A program made the translations under genes and the position numbers. From Pullulanibacillus sp. KACC 23026 (lineage in GTDB: Bacteria > Bacillota > Bacilli > Bacillales > Sporolactobacillaceae): a stretch of 64,000 nt of DNA. Within the stretch, counting starts at the first letter, position 1. Each line of letters opens with the position of its first letter. This document shows positions 34,535 through 43,494 of this stretch, piece after piece. Where the stretch lies: contig NZ_CP119107.1 in NCBI RefSeq assembly GCF_029094525.1, forward strand, positions 2,046,001 through 2,110,000, in the 5' to 3' direction. The notes under the pieces are model-generated. The model was not told where the DNA came from. It worked only from the letters and a program-made list of their open reading frames with translations, and made no database searches.

Positions 34535-36016
34535 ATGTCAGAAAAACCAATTGTGATCGAAGCCATCATTAATGGAAAAAAGATCAAAACGGAAAAACAA
34601 GAACCGCGTGAAAATCCGGCTCATCCAAGTGAGATTGTCGGATATGCCCCTGTAAATACTCGTGAAGAAACGATTCAGGCGATTGATGCCGCTTATGACG
34701 CTTTTCCTTCGTGGGCTCAAACACCGGTTAAAGATCGGGTCTTACGCATGAGAAAGGCCATCCAAAAAATTAAAGATAATATCCCCGATCTTTCCAAATT
34801 GCTTTCAAGAGAACATGGTAAGGCCCTCTATGATGCGGAAGGGGAATTCGCTGTTTCTTTAATGTGGATGGAGTTTGCTTGTGACAATGTGGAAGAAGTT
34901 CTAAAAGACGAGATCCAAGAACATGATGGCGGGAAAACGATTATCGCACGAGATGCCATTGGCGTCGTGTCAGCCATTACCCCTTGGAACTATCCGATTT
35001 CTTTATCCACAATTAAAATAGCGCCTGCCCTGTTGACAGGGAATACAATGGTCCTTAAACCAAGTCCGCTTGCTCCATTGACTGTTAGTAAGGTGGCCGA
35101 ACTAATAGCGGATGAATTTCCTCCAGGTGTGCTCAACCTTGTTCATGGGGAGGCCGATGTAGGAGTAGAGCTGACTTCTAACGAAAAAGTGTCTAAAATT
35201 GCCTTTACAGGGGGTACGAATACGGCCAAGCATATCATGAAAGCCGCTTCGGATACGATTAAGCATATGACACTTGAACTAGGTGGTAATGACGCAGCCC
35301 TTGTTCTTGAGGATATTGATGTTAATGATGAACGCGCCATGCGTCGGATGGTCATTTCTAATTTCTTAACGGCTGGCCAAATATGTATGATTGCGAAGAG
35401 GATTTATGTTCATCGTGCGATCTATGATCAATTTGTTGAAAAGTACATAGAAGCTGCGAATAAATGGATTCGAGTGGGGGACCCATTTGATAAAAATACG
35501 ACCATTGGCCCCGTAAATAACAAAAAACAAATGGACTATGTCCAAAGCCTAGTGGATGATGCCGCAAGTAAAGGGGCTAAGGTCGTCAAGCTTGGAACGG
35601 TGTTAATTGATGAACAGACATTTAAGGAAGGCTATTACATGCAGCCGACCCTTGTTCTTGGTGCCGATTACGATAGCCCTATTGTCGTTGAAGAACAATT
35701 TGGTCCAACTGTTCCCATTTTGCCTTTTGATAATGATGAGCATGCTCTGGACTTGGCTAATGGCAGTATCTATGGCCTAACCAGCTCTGTCTGGGGAGAG
35801 GAAGAACACTGTCTCAAAATTGCCAGACGTGTCCAAGCTGGAACAACCATGATCAATACAGCAGCGGTTCAGGGCCTAGACGTCCGCTTCCCATTTGGCG
35901 GTGTCAAACAATCCGGAATGGGCAGAGAATACGGAAAAGAAGGCCTCCTAACCTACACCGAAACCCACGTCATCAACAACCCCAAAATGAAAGAACTACC
36001 GTATATTCCAGAGTGA
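34535..36016 (+). CDS. NAD(P)-dependent aldehyde dehydrogenase (succinate-semialdehyde dehydrogenase-like)
   Basis: A 493-residue aldehyde dehydrogenase with the Rossmann segment SAITPWNYPISLSTIKIAPA and LVLKPSPLAPLTV-type cofactor loop, general-base glutamate in LELGGNDAALV, and catalytic cysteine in TAGQICMIAKRIYVH (about residue 288). The length and motifs fit the class of non-phosphorylating aldehyde dehydrogenases acting on semialdehydes. The last 100 bases differ sharply in codon use: over the 32 codons at 35903-35998 every codon except two ATG ends in C or A, whereas the middle of the gene is rich in codons ending in T. The TGA stop belongs to the hairpin element at 36014. Confidence 0.85.
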   Translation: MSEKPIVIEAIINGKKIKTEKQEPRENPAHPSEIVGYAPVNTREETIQAIDAAYDAFPSWAQTPVKDRVLRMRKAIQKIKDNIPDLSKLLSREHGKALYDAEGEFAVSLMWMEFACDNVEEVLKDEIQEHDGGKTIIARDAIGVVSAITPWNYPISLSTIKIAPALLTGNTMVLKPSPLAPLTVSKVAELIADEFPPGVLNLVHGEADVGVELTSNEKVSKIAFTGGTNTAKHIMKAASDTIKHMTLELGGNDAALVLEDIDVNDERAMRRMVISNFLTAGQICMIAKRIYVHRAIYDQFVEKYIEAANKWIRVGDPFDKNTTIGPVNNKKQMDYVQSLVDDAASKGAKVVKLGTVLIDEQTFKEGYYMQPTLVLGADYDSPIVVEEQFGPTVPILPFDNDEHALDLANGSIYGLTSSVWGEEEHCLKIARRVQAGTTMINTAAVQGLDVRFPFGGVKQSGMGREYGKEGLLTYTETHVINNPKMKELPYIPE

Positions 36017-36042
36017 AACCCGGGGACGGTTCTCGCGTTTCA
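36014..36042 (+). repeat. TGAAAC...GTTTCA hairpin element, copy 2
   Basis: Same core GGGACGGTTCT; left arm TGAAACCCG, right arm CGCGTTTCA. It provides the stop codon of the aldehyde dehydrogenase gene. Confidence 0.9.
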
Positions 36043-36063
36043 CTTCAAGAAGGAAGAGGCTAA

Positions 36064-36113
36064 GAAAGGCCCAACTGACAGAAACGACTGTCTGTTGGGC
36101 CTTCTTCTTATTA
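36064..36113 (+). terminator. intrinsic terminator after the aldehyde dehydrogenase gene
   Basis: Stem AAGGCCCAACTGACAG / CTGTCTGTTGGGCCTT (one mismatch), then CTTCTT. Confidence 0.75.
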
Positions 36114-36152
36114 GGCTTGATTGTCCCTGTGTTACTTGTATCGACTGACAAA

Positions 36153-36186
36153 ATAAAGCCTCCCTTTCCCTTAAAGGGGGCTTTAA
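36153..36186 (-). terminator. intrinsic terminator of the small flavoprotein gene
   Basis: Stem AAAGCCTCCCTTT / AAAGGGGGCTTT read on the minus strand, just after that gene's stop. Confidence 0.7.
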
Positions 36187-36195
36187 AGAATGACG

Positions 36196-36768
36196 TTACT
36201 TTTTAATCATATCATGATCGACATAGCGTTCGCCATTGAGCTCACTTAACAGGTTAACCGCGACACGCGCCCCGTCACCGCTTGTAATGATCGTGTGGAC
36301 ACTGACGCCGCCAGCGGTACCGCATGCCCAAATCCCTTCAATGTTGGTGCGGCCCTCAGAATCAACGTCAATCACCGTTTTAATACGCGGTTCTGTTGCA
36401 GGAACGGTTTTAACACCGATAGCTTCTGCGAGCGCTTGATTGGCGCCTGTTGCAAGAATGACCTGGCGACCTTCAAAACTTTCGCCAGCATCCGTTTCAA
36501 CCGTAAAGCTTTCACCAGTTTTCTCAATCTTGCTAACCGTAGCTTCTTTAAATTCGGTTCCAAAGCCTTCAGCTTGCTTACGGCCAACGTCAAGAAGAGC
36601 ATTTCCTTCAAGTTCCTCCGCACCATAGTGGTTTTTCAAATAGGCACGTTGAGTCATTCCTTTGCCGTTATCTAAAACCAGTGTTTGCTTTCCAGCTTTA
36701 CTAGTAAACAGGGCAGCACTTTGTCCAGCTGGACCGCCCCCAACAATAATGACATCATACATCACCAA
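36196..36768 (-). CDS. short thioredoxin-reductase-like flavoprotein
   Basis: A 190-residue protein with the FAD dinucleotide motif YDVIIVGGGPAGQSAAL at the N-terminus (residues 4-20), a GRQVILATGANQ motif near 100 and the C-terminal FAD motif GIWACGTAGG (about 148-157). It lacks the separate NADPH domain and the CxxC of full thioredoxin reductases (about 310 residues), so it is a compact single-domain form. A role in a thiol or disulfide redox step is possible but not shown. The start follows AAAGGAGGAA on the minus strand. Confidence 0.75.
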   Translation of the reverse strand: MVMYDVIIVGGGPAGQSAALFTSKAGKQTLVLDNGKGMTQRAYLKNHYGAEELEGNALLDVGRKQAEGFGTEFKEATVSKIEKTGESFTVETDAGESFEGRQVILATGANQALAEAIGVKTVPATEPRIKTVIDVDSEGRTNIEGIWACGTAGGVSVHTIITSGDGARVAVNLLSELNGERYVDHDMIKK

Positions 36769-37015
36769 ATTCCTCCTTTATGTGCGTTACTCATACTAAG
36801 TATAAAATAGTAAGAACAAAGAAATCCAATATACTGATTAGTCATACGAGTTATTCAATCTTCAAAAAGCTCGAATGGTTCTAGGAAAGCGTGGTGTTCT
36901 AATCGTAATTATTGGATTCAGTCATTAATTTTAACCAATACATTGGAAATCAAGTTGCTAAAACCAAGGAGAATGCTGCATGTATGTACTTCTGCAAAAT
37001 GTAATGGCATAAAAA

Positions 37016-37618
37016 TTATTTAAACCAACCCTTCTCCTTAAATCGTGATATCGCTTCAATTCTGTTCGTCACATTTAACTTATCAAGGATCACTGAAATA
37101 TAATTTCGGACCGTTCCATTGGTAAGATAGAGTTCCCCGGCTATTTCCTTCGTGTTTTTTCCATCCGCCATAAGTTTTATGACTTCCTCTTCGCGTTTCG
37201 TTAACGGACTTTCTGTATTCCCATAGGCCATATCAATAAGTTCCGGTGCATAAATCCGCCGGCCTTCCATTATGGTACGAATAGAACGCGCAAGTTCTTC
37301 ACTCGGGCTATCCTTCAGCAAATACCCGCTTACCCCAGCTTCTCGAGCACGTTCGAAATAGCCCGGTCTTGCAAACGTAGTTAATATAATAAACTTACAC
37401 GAGGAATCCTTTAACTCTTCAGCTACATCCAGCCCGCTCTTCAAGGGCATTTCAATATCCATAATACAAACATCTGGGTTCAAACGTTTGATTAAATCGA
37501 TCGCTTCTTCACCGTTATGCGCCTGGCCGACTACCGTTATATCTTCTTCCAAATTCAAAAGCGAGCTAAGCGCCCCGAGTAAAAGACGTTGATCCTCAGC
37601 TATAACAATCCGAATCAT
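37016..37618 (-). CDS. desR: DesR-type response regulator
   Basis: A 200-residue NarL/FixJ regulator. The receiver has acidic residues in IVIAEDQRLLLG, the phospho-acceptor in DVCIMDIEMP (Asp at about 54) and the Thr/Lys switch residues in IILTTFA and YLLKDSP. A C-terminal LuxR helix-turn-helix follows (KREEEVIKLMADGKNTKEIA). It overlaps desK by 4 bases. In Bacillus, phosphorylated DesR activates the des gene at low temperature. The des gene lies upstream on the same strand here, in the same order as in B. subtilis. Confidence 0.9.
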   Translation of the reverse strand: MIRIVIAEDQRLLLGALSSLLNLEEDITVVGQAHNGEEAIDLIKRLNPDVCIMDIEMPLKSGLDVAEELKDSSCKFIILTTFARPGYFERAREAGVSGYLLKDSPSEELARSIRTIMEGRRIYAPELIDMAYGNTESPLTKREEEVIKLMADGKNTKEIAGELYLTNGTVRNYISVILDKLNVTNRIEAISRFKEKGWFK

Positions 37619-38751
37619 AATTGATCTCCTTTTAAGTTAGGGTGTCTGACATTAGGGACGTTAATTGTAACAAGTGTGCCATCTAATGAGTTGTAGTCCA
37701 AAATGCCATTCACAAATTCAAGCCGTTCTTTCATCCCCGCAATACCATGGCCTTTATGAGTTTCGTTGTGATCAGAAAATCCTTTGCCGTTATCATGAAT
37801 TTCAATTTTAACGTCATCCTGAGAGGAAGTAATCTTAATCCGGCAACGAGTGGCTTGGCTGTGCTTAACGATGTTTGTCACGGCCTCTTTTAGGCACATG
37901 GATAAAATATTTTCGACGAAGAGTGGTATTCCCTTTAGGTCAGCAGACCCTTCGATTTTCACATCAATGTTAGCCGCATCTAAGATCTGTTTAACCTTAA
38001 TAAGTTCATCCTTTAGTTTGACAGCTCTCATATTAGTTACCATTTCACGGACTTCTTTTAAAGCCGTTCGAGCAGTTTGATTGATATCCCTTAATTCGAT
38101 TTTGGCAGAATCAGGGTTCACTTTAATTAATCTTTGAGCGAGATCGCTTTTTAGACCAATCAACGAGAGTTTTTGCCCTAATGTGTCATGCAAATCCCGT
38201 GCAATTCTTTGCCGCTCTTCCATAACCATAAGTTGCGAGAGCTTTTTATTGGCATCTTCAAGCTGAACCTCTAATTTTTCACGCTTTTCTCGGTTACGCA
38301 TGTTAATCGGCAGAAGAATAATGCCAATGATACTTATAATGACAAAGGGAAGCTGAGAGGTATACAGCTTCGTTTCAAAGAAAAATCCAAAGGTAATGGC
38401 AACAATGGTTGTGCAAAGATGAACAATATATAATGAAAGAAAGCCGCCCTTATGCTGGATTTTACCTATAAAAAAGGCTAAAAAAAGTCCGAAATAAATG
38501 TAAGAAAAATAAATCGTCATAAATAAGCTAATAGCCATCTGGATGCTGACCCATAAATAGACGAATCCGGTCTTTGAATTAAACGATAAACGATTGGTGA
38601 TATAGAATAGAAAGACCAAAAGAACTCCAAAACAAATATCGAGAAGGGACAACGATCTCATTATAAAATAAAAGGGGAGAATACAGAAAATAATCCAGAC
38701 GTAAATACTAAGACCCGTATTTTTTGGGATAATATGAAACCAATTTCGCAT
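37615..38751 (-). CDS. desK: DesK-type thermosensor histidine kinase
   Basis: A 378-residue HisKA_3 kinase. Five hydrophobic segments (about 13-155) form the membrane sensor, as in DesK, which measures membrane thickness and order. The dimerisation domain has ERQRIARDLHDTLGQKLSLI with the phospho-His (about residue 188). The HATPase part has EAVTNIVKHSQA, the G1-like DNGKGF and HGIAGMKERLEFV. Paired with desR and des, it should act as a phosphatase when the membrane is fluid and a kinase in the cold. Confidence 0.9.
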   Translation of the reverse strand: MRNWFHIIPKNTGLSIYVWIIFCILPFYFIMRSLSLLDICFGVLLVFLFYITNRLSFNSKTGFVYLWVSIQMAISLFMTIYFSYIYFGLFLAFFIGKIQHKGGFLSLYIVHLCTTIVAITFGFFFETKLYTSQLPFVIISIIGIILLPINMRNREKREKLEVQLEDANKKLSQLMVMEERQRIARDLHDTLGQKLSLIGLKSDLAQRLIKVNPDSAKIELRDINQTARTALKEVREMVTNMRAVKLKDELIKVKQILDAANIDVKIEGSADLKGIPLFVENILSMCLKEAVTNIVKHSQATRCRIKITSSQDDVKIEIHDNGKGFSDHNETHKGHGIAGMKERLEFVNGILDYNSLDGTLVTINVPNVRHPNLKGDQL

Positions 38752-38886
38752 AAGTGTCTCCTTTTAACCTGTCTAACACTATTATACCTCTCAAATCACC
38801 CATTTTGCTTCTCATTTTGAAGAGAAGGGGAACGCGCCTTGAGATTAGTTAAGCCCCTCAATCTGAATATTGAAGGGCAAGAACAT

Positions 38887-39954
38887 CTATTTGTGGGCGA
38901 CATCCGGTTTAAAACTTTTAATTGGTTTTTGAGCCATTTCAGTTTTATTCACCAAACTTTTGATCTCTTTAAAGCCGACAAAGGTTTTATTGGTTTCGTC
39001 ATAAAGACGGAAACGAATAGATTGAAGGCTTGTTTTCAGTGTGATGGTAGTGACGTGTTGAAGTTCTGGCGTCGCATCATGAGCTTTTTGTAGATTATAA
39101 TTAGGAACTCTAGGGATTAAATGATGGACATGGTGGTAACCAATATTTCCAGTCACCCATTGCAAGACTAATGGGAGTTTATAATAAGAGCTGCCTTCAA
39201 CTGCCGCTTTCACAAAGTCCCATTCCTCTTCATTTTCAAAGTAAGAATCTTCAAATTGGTGTTGGACATAAAATAGCCATATGCCAAGTGAACCTGCGAC
39301 CATTAGAATGGGGAGTTGTATAATTAATAAAGCTTTCCAGCCAACCAACCAAATTAATAAGATGTAAAGGGCTAAAATGGCAACATTAGTTAAATAGGTA
39401 TTCCATTTTTCTTTCTGGCGCGCCCCTTTGCGATTAAATCGACTTTTAACCAAATAGAGGAAAACCGGTCCTAATCCAAATAATATAAAGGGATTTCGAT
39501 ATAAACGGTAAGAAAGTTTTTTCCATCTTGAAGCTTCCAGATATTCTTGAACCGTCATGACCCAGACATCACCAGTTCCTCTTTTGTCTAAATTACCGCT
39601 CGTCGCATGGTGGATCGCATGTTCATGTTTCCATTGTTCGTATGGAAACAACGTGATGATTCCGGTAATGGTTCCTACAATACGATTTAATTGCTTGTTC
39701 TTAAAGAAAGCTAAATGGGCACAATCATGGAAAATAATAAAGATCCGGATCACGAACCCAGATGCACAAATGGCAATCGGTATCGCTAACCAATAAGAGA
39801 ACTGTAAACTTTCATAAGCAAGAAACCATAATGCAAAAAATGGAACCAGAGTATTTAATAATTGTCGAATACTTATTTTTGTATTAGTTTTGGCGTAAGG
39901 TGAGACACTTTTTTTCAAATCTTTAATTTTTTGTTGGATCATGTCAACCTCCAA
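38887..39954 (-). CDS. des: acyl-lipid fatty acid desaturase
   Basis: A 355-residue membrane desaturase with the three histidine boxes that hold the di-iron centre: HDCAH (about residue 75), HEHAIHH (about 110) and HHVHH (about 278), and four to six membrane helices. It introduces a double bond into phospholipid acyl chains to restore fluidity in the cold. The gene precedes desK and desR, with a gap of 135 bp. A perfect palindrome at 40031-40050 lies about 80 bp upstream and is a good candidate for the DesR site. Confidence 0.9.
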   Translation of the reverse strand: MEVDMIQQKIKDLKKSVSPYAKTNTKISIRQLLNTLVPFFALWFLAYESLQFSYWLAIPIAICASGFVIRIFIIFHDCAHLAFFKNKQLNRIVGTITGIITLFPYEQWKHEHAIHHATSGNLDKRGTGDVWVMTVQEYLEASRWKKLSYRLYRNPFILFGLGPVFLYLVKSRFNRKGARQKEKWNTYLTNVAILALYILLIWLVGWKALLIIQLPILMVAGSLGIWLFYVQHQFEDSYFENEEEWDFVKAAVEGSSYYKLPLVLQWVTGNIGYHHVHHLIPRVPNYNLQKAHDATPELQHVTTITLKTSLQSIRFRLYDETNKTFVGFKEIKSLVNKTEMAQKPIKSFKPDVAHK

Positions 39955-40030
39955 ATTGTTTGAACTTTAAGTCATAACTCAATACTAATGAAATAATCAA
40001 CCCAATAATAGAGATAAACGTCAGGCCCAC

Positions 40031-40050
40031 TATATGACAAATGTCATATA
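40031..40050. promoter_or_regulatory. perfect palindrome upstream of des (candidate DesR operator)
   Basis: TATATGACA-AA-TGTCATATA has 9-bp arms with a 2-bp centre, 77 bp upstream of the des start codon on the minus strand. DesR and related LuxR-type regulators bind such dyads. The assignment is by position. Confidence 0.5.
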
Positions 40051-40055
40051 GGCAT

Positions 40056-40084
40056 TGAAACGCGGGGACGGATCTCCCGTTTCA
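40056..40084 (+). repeat. TGAAAC...GTTTCA hairpin element, copy 3
   Basis: A variant core (GGGACGGATCT) between TGAAACGCG and CCCGTTTCA. This copy is not at a stop codon. It lies between the divergent des and LLM genes, 6 bp past the palindrome. Confidence 0.85.
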
Positions 40085-40173
40085 TTGTGATAAAACGTGG
40101 ATGCCCGTGGGGTTGTTAAGGAGTTTTTTATATAGGATGGTGAACACCAATAATGGGAAAGAGGTGGGAAGTT

Positions 40174-41166
40174 TTGAAGTTAAGCATTTTGGATCAATCG
40201 CCCGTATACACAGGAATGTCGGCAGAAGAAGCGCTGCAAGCTTCGTTAAATCTCGCACAGTTAGGAGAAAAGTATGGCTATACGCGGTTTTGGTTAACTG
40301 AGCACCATGACATAGATGGACTTGCTTCTACTGCACCGGAAGTTCTGTTAGCCTTTATTGGGGCACAAACCTCACGAATACGGCTTGGCTCGGGTGCCGT
40401 TTTGCTTCCGCATTATAAGCCATATAAAGTAGCAGAGGTGTTTCATACATTGGCAACACTCTTCCCGGGACGGATTGATCTAGGGATCGGCCGGGCACCT
40501 GGGGGGTCAGCGGAGGTAACGATGGCTTTAAATGACAATTTCATGCAAAAAGTCTATGAAATGCCTGACCGATTAGAGGAAGTCCTTCACCTTATACATA
40601 ATGATTTCCCTGAAGAGCATCCTTATTCAAAAATTAATGCCTTACCGCTTCCCAACATTCCTCCTGAACCTTGGCTCCTTGGTACAAGTAAAAAAAGTGC
40701 ACGTCTCGCTGCCCGGAATGGAATGGCTTATGCCTTTGGCCAGTTTATGAGCGATGAAGATGGGGACAACATCCTTCAAACGTATCTGAATGAATTTTTG
40801 CCAAAAGGAAATATGGAAAAGCCCATGGCCCTTATCACGGTCAACGTCGTCTGTTCCGAATCGGCAGAAGAGGCTAAAGACATCGTTTTGCGACAGGGAC
40901 TTTGGCAAATCCTAAGAACATATAGAAGTAAGCCTTCTTTCCCAACTCATAACGAATACACCAATTATCGTTTTAATGAAAAAGAACGATCGATCGTGGA
41001 TAGCATCTTGAATAAAACAATTTATGGCACTCCAGAAGAAGTCATAAACGTTCTCACTAAATTAGCCAATCAAACCTCCGTATCAGAAGTGATGATCTCG
41101 ACATACGCCTCCTCACTAGAAGAACGCATTAAATCCTACCAATTAATCGGGCAAGCACTCAAGTGA
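40174..41166 (+). CDS. luciferase-like (LLM class) flavin-dependent oxidoreductase
   Basis: A 330-residue bacterial-luciferase-like FMN or F420 monooxygenase of the MsnO8/YvbT type. Motifs are KLSILDQSPVYTGMSAEEAL, YTRFWLTEHHDIDGLASTAPEVL (about 37-59), RIRLGSGAVLLPHYKPYKVAE and GRIDLGIGRAPGG. I prefer the TTG start at 40174, preceded by AGGTGGGAAG, over the ATG at 40153. The oxidised substrate is unknown. Its stop TGA belongs to the element at 41164, and the final 30 codons are moderately shifted to C/A-ending codons. Confidence 0.8.
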   Translation: MKLSILDQSPVYTGMSAEEALQASLNLAQLGEKYGYTRFWLTEHHDIDGLASTAPEVLLAFIGAQTSRIRLGSGAVLLPHYKPYKVAEVFHTLATLFPGRIDLGIGRAPGGSAEVTMALNDNFMQKVYEMPDRLEEVLHLIHNDFPEEHPYSKINALPLPNIPPEPWLLGTSKKSARLAARNGMAYAFGQFMSDEDGDNILQTYLNEFLPKGNMEKPMALITVNVVCSESAEEAKDIVLRQGLWQILRTYRSKPSFPTHNEYTNYRFNEKERSIVDSILNKTIYGTPEEVINVLTKLANQTSVSEVMISTYASSLEERIKSYQLIGQALK

Positions 41167-41192
41167 AACGGGGGGACGGTTCTCGCGTTTCA
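41164..41192 (+). repeat. TGAAAC...GTTTCA hairpin element, copy 4
   Basis: Core GGGACGGTTCT, right arm CGCGTTTCA. It provides the stop codon of the LLM oxidoreductase gene. Confidence 0.9.
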
Positions 41193-41225
41193 TTCGGTTC
41201 CCGAACGAAACACGGGAACCGAATG
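41191..41225 (+). repeat. perfect 13-bp inverted repeat adjoining element copy 4
   Basis: CATTCGGTTCCCG and CGGGAACCGAATG around AACGAAACA, directly joined to the hairpin element. Copy 6 at 44710 is followed by a decayed version (CATTCGACTTCCGAACGAAAC), so the mobile unit may be longer than 29 bp. No T run follows, so it is not an obvious terminator. The rest of the gap to 41703 contains a C9 run near 41358 and nothing else recognised. Confidence 0.7.
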
Positions 41226-41703
41226 AAAAAACGATTGAGTAATGTCAAAAACATAAATAATAAACAACGGAATATCAACAATTACAAGTCTAAAGTGAAT
41301 CCGACTCAGTCGGATAACCTTAAAGAATTCTTGTCGCTGATTAGTTCATATTTCTCCCCCCCCCACTCGGCCTGTAAGGGGGATGTTTTCTCCCATCAAG
41401 TAATCATCCAAGACCTATATAGGTTAAAACGAACGAATCTGTTCTATATAAAGAAGGGAAGCTGTATACATATGTAGAATCATTTAATGACGATCTTTTT
41501 TACATCCTTATTACTGCCTCGTTTTGGCACAACCGAATGCCTCTTTACATAGTTTAAACAGTCTAAGGCCAAAAATGGAGATCCGCATTATTCAGGTAGA
41601 GACTAAAAATCAAACTTAAACAAGCTTAACCTTATTACCAAAAAAATAGAGTAATAAGAGAGAGGGAAATTATGGGGTTCCGTTATAAGGGGGAAAGGTT
41701 ACA

Positions 41704-43161
41704 TTGTTGGAAAGTGGAGAAAAGTTTGAAGGATTGAGAAGAAACAGGAGAACCAAAAACTCCAAAAAGTGGGGGAAGCGATGGATCTGGATAATAAGTA
41801 TTCTTGTCTTTGCAGGACTCATTTTAGGTGGGTTGTTTTATTATCAAACCCATTATTTTAATGTTCATACGACGATCAACGGCGTACAGGTTGGCAGACT
41901 TTCGCCGAAACAGGCTCTAAATAAGTTAGAGGCGTCCCAATTGAAAAATGAGATCTATGTCGGCCAAAAGCTGATTGTTAATGGAAAAAACACCGAAATG
42001 GGTTTTACAAGCCAGGATCTCCCACAGGTAGAAAACGTATTGAAAAAACAACAAACGCTCTTGCCATCCTTTAAAGAAAAAAATTATCCATTAGTACCAA
42101 ATGGCAGGTCTCAAGCTCAAAGCCAAATGTTAAAGGATCTCCTTAAGCAGAAAGTCACAGAGATGAATAAGAACTTGAAGGCTCCACAAGATGCGACTGT
42201 CAAATTGGATCAGGGTAAAATTGTGGTCACGAAAAGTGTGATGGGTGAACAATATGATGTTTCTAGATTGCTTCAGAATTACGAGAAGCAGGCATACAAG
42301 AGTGAAATTCATTTGACCCCGGTCTATCTTCAGCCAGTAAAAGAAACGAGCTCGATTGTTAAGAATGATGAGAATAAAATACAAGCTTTTCTACAGCGAA
42401 CGATCAATTATAAGGTGCAAGATAAAGTTTATCCTCTAAAAGTCAGTGATTTTGTCAAAAATGCCTCTATATCGAACAAAGGGCAAGTGGTGATTCATTC
42501 AGCTGAGGCTAAAAAAGAAATTGAAAAAGAGATTAAGAAAATTAATGATTCCCAGTCAACCTTGAATAAACCGTTTCAATTTAAAACTCATTCTGGATCC
42601 GTTATAACGGTACAAGGTCAAACCTATGGCTGGGCACTTGATGTGAACAAAGAGACAAAGCTGCTTCTAGATGGATTCGAAAAAGGCCAAACTTCAGTCA
42701 CAGCCGCAAATGTCTATGGAAATGGATGGAACGATGATGCGATTGGTTATAAAACGACCACCAATCATGGCATCGGAAATACTTATGCTGAGGTATCTAT
42801 TAAGCAGCAACGCATTTGGCTTTATCGAAACGGAAAGATGGTTCTGACCACCAATGTCGTAACAGGAAGAACAGATGTGAATCAAGACACACACCCCGGC
42901 GTCTGGTACATCTTATATAAACGCTCGCCATCTATCCTTGTCGGCAGTGAAGTTGGAATGACAAACTATCACGTTCCAGTCAAATATTGGGCTCCTTTTA
43001 CAAATGACGGTGAAGGCTTCCATGATGCAAGCTGGCGAACCAACTGGTCAAGTACAGCCTACATCCACCAAGGCTCAGGCGGCTGTGTCAACACACCCCC
43101 AAGTGTCATGGGCCAAGTCTACAAAAACCTAGATGTCTACGAACCTGTTGTCGTATATTGA
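41704..43161 (+). CDS. membrane-anchored L,D-transpeptidase with peptidoglycan-binding domains
   Basis: A 485-residue protein. A basic N-terminus (RRNRRTKNSKKWGKRW) and one membrane helix (about 29-48) are followed by PG_binding_4-type repeats (about 90-215 and 230-330), then a YkuD catalytic domain from about 360 whose active site is YIHQGSGGCVNTP (catalytic Cys at about 463). It cross-links or attaches to peptidoglycan outside the membrane and is insensitive to most beta-lactams by family. A TTG start follows GGGGGAAAGG. At 43027-43143, 32 of 39 codons end in C or A, and the stop TGA belongs to the element at 43159. Confidence 0.85.
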   Translation: MLESGEKFEGLRRNRRTKNSKKWGKRWIWIISILVFAGLILGGLFYYQTHYFNVHTTINGVQVGRLSPKQALNKLEASQLKNEIYVGQKLIVNGKNTEMGFTSQDLPQVENVLKKQQTLLPSFKEKNYPLVPNGRSQAQSQMLKDLLKQKVTEMNKNLKAPQDATVKLDQGKIVVTKSVMGEQYDVSRLLQNYEKQAYKSEIHLTPVYLQPVKETSSIVKNDENKIQAFLQRTINYKVQDKVYPLKVSDFVKNASISNKGQVVIHSAEAKKEIEKEIKKINDSQSTLNKPFQFKTHSGSVITVQGQTYGWALDVNKETKLLLDGFEKGQTSVTAANVYGNGWNDDAIGYKTTTNHGIGNTYAEVSIKQQRIWLYRNGKMVLTTNVVTGRTDVNQDTHPGVWYILYKRSPSILVGSEVGMTNYHVPVKYWAPFTNDGEGFHDASWRTNWSSTAYIHQGSGGCVNTPPSVMGQVYKNLDVYEPVVVY

Positions 43162-43187
43162 AACGCAGGGACGGTTCTCGCGTTTCA
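43159..43187 (+). repeat. TGAAAC...GTTTCA hairpin element, copy 5
   Basis: It provides the stop codon of the L,D-transpeptidase gene. An inverted half-copy (TGAAACGCGAGG, 43199-43210) follows after 11 bp, creating a second stem with the right arm (CTCGCGTTTCA). Confidence 0.9.
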
Positions 43188-43494
43188 AAACGCAAGTCTG
43201 AAACGCGAGGGTTTAAAAAAGAATAACGGGAGATTCAGTAAGTTTGGGTACATTCTCAATTTGGAATGTGCCTTTTAATGTATAAGGTGATTTCTGTGCC
43301 AAGGGAATACGTTTTTTTAATCGTTTCCCCTTCGATTTGATGCAGACTGCTGCACGTGTGTGGGATGCATCTAGAACAATAGGGGCCGGTCCAAACTTTA
43401 AAGAGCTATTTTTTATTTTTTGTGCTCCCAATTCTGATTGGAAATTGGTATAGTATTAACGTGATTAATTCCATCAAGAATTGGAGCTGTGTAA

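Noticed and set aside
36196-36768. Truncated thioredoxin reductase pseudogene
   Set aside because: Start signal, both FAD motifs and terminator are intact and the C-terminus is complete, so a compact natural flavoprotein is more likely than a deletion.
41163-41477. A 104-residue frame after the LLM gene
   Set aside because: It begins inside the hairpin element and inverted repeat, has biased low-complexity sequence and no ribosome binding site.
43213-43431. A 72-residue minus-strand frame between the L,D-transpeptidase and exporter genes
   Set aside because: The only start is a TTG without a ribosome binding site, it overlaps the exporter promoter, and I recognise no family. It could be a remnant but is not supported as a gene.
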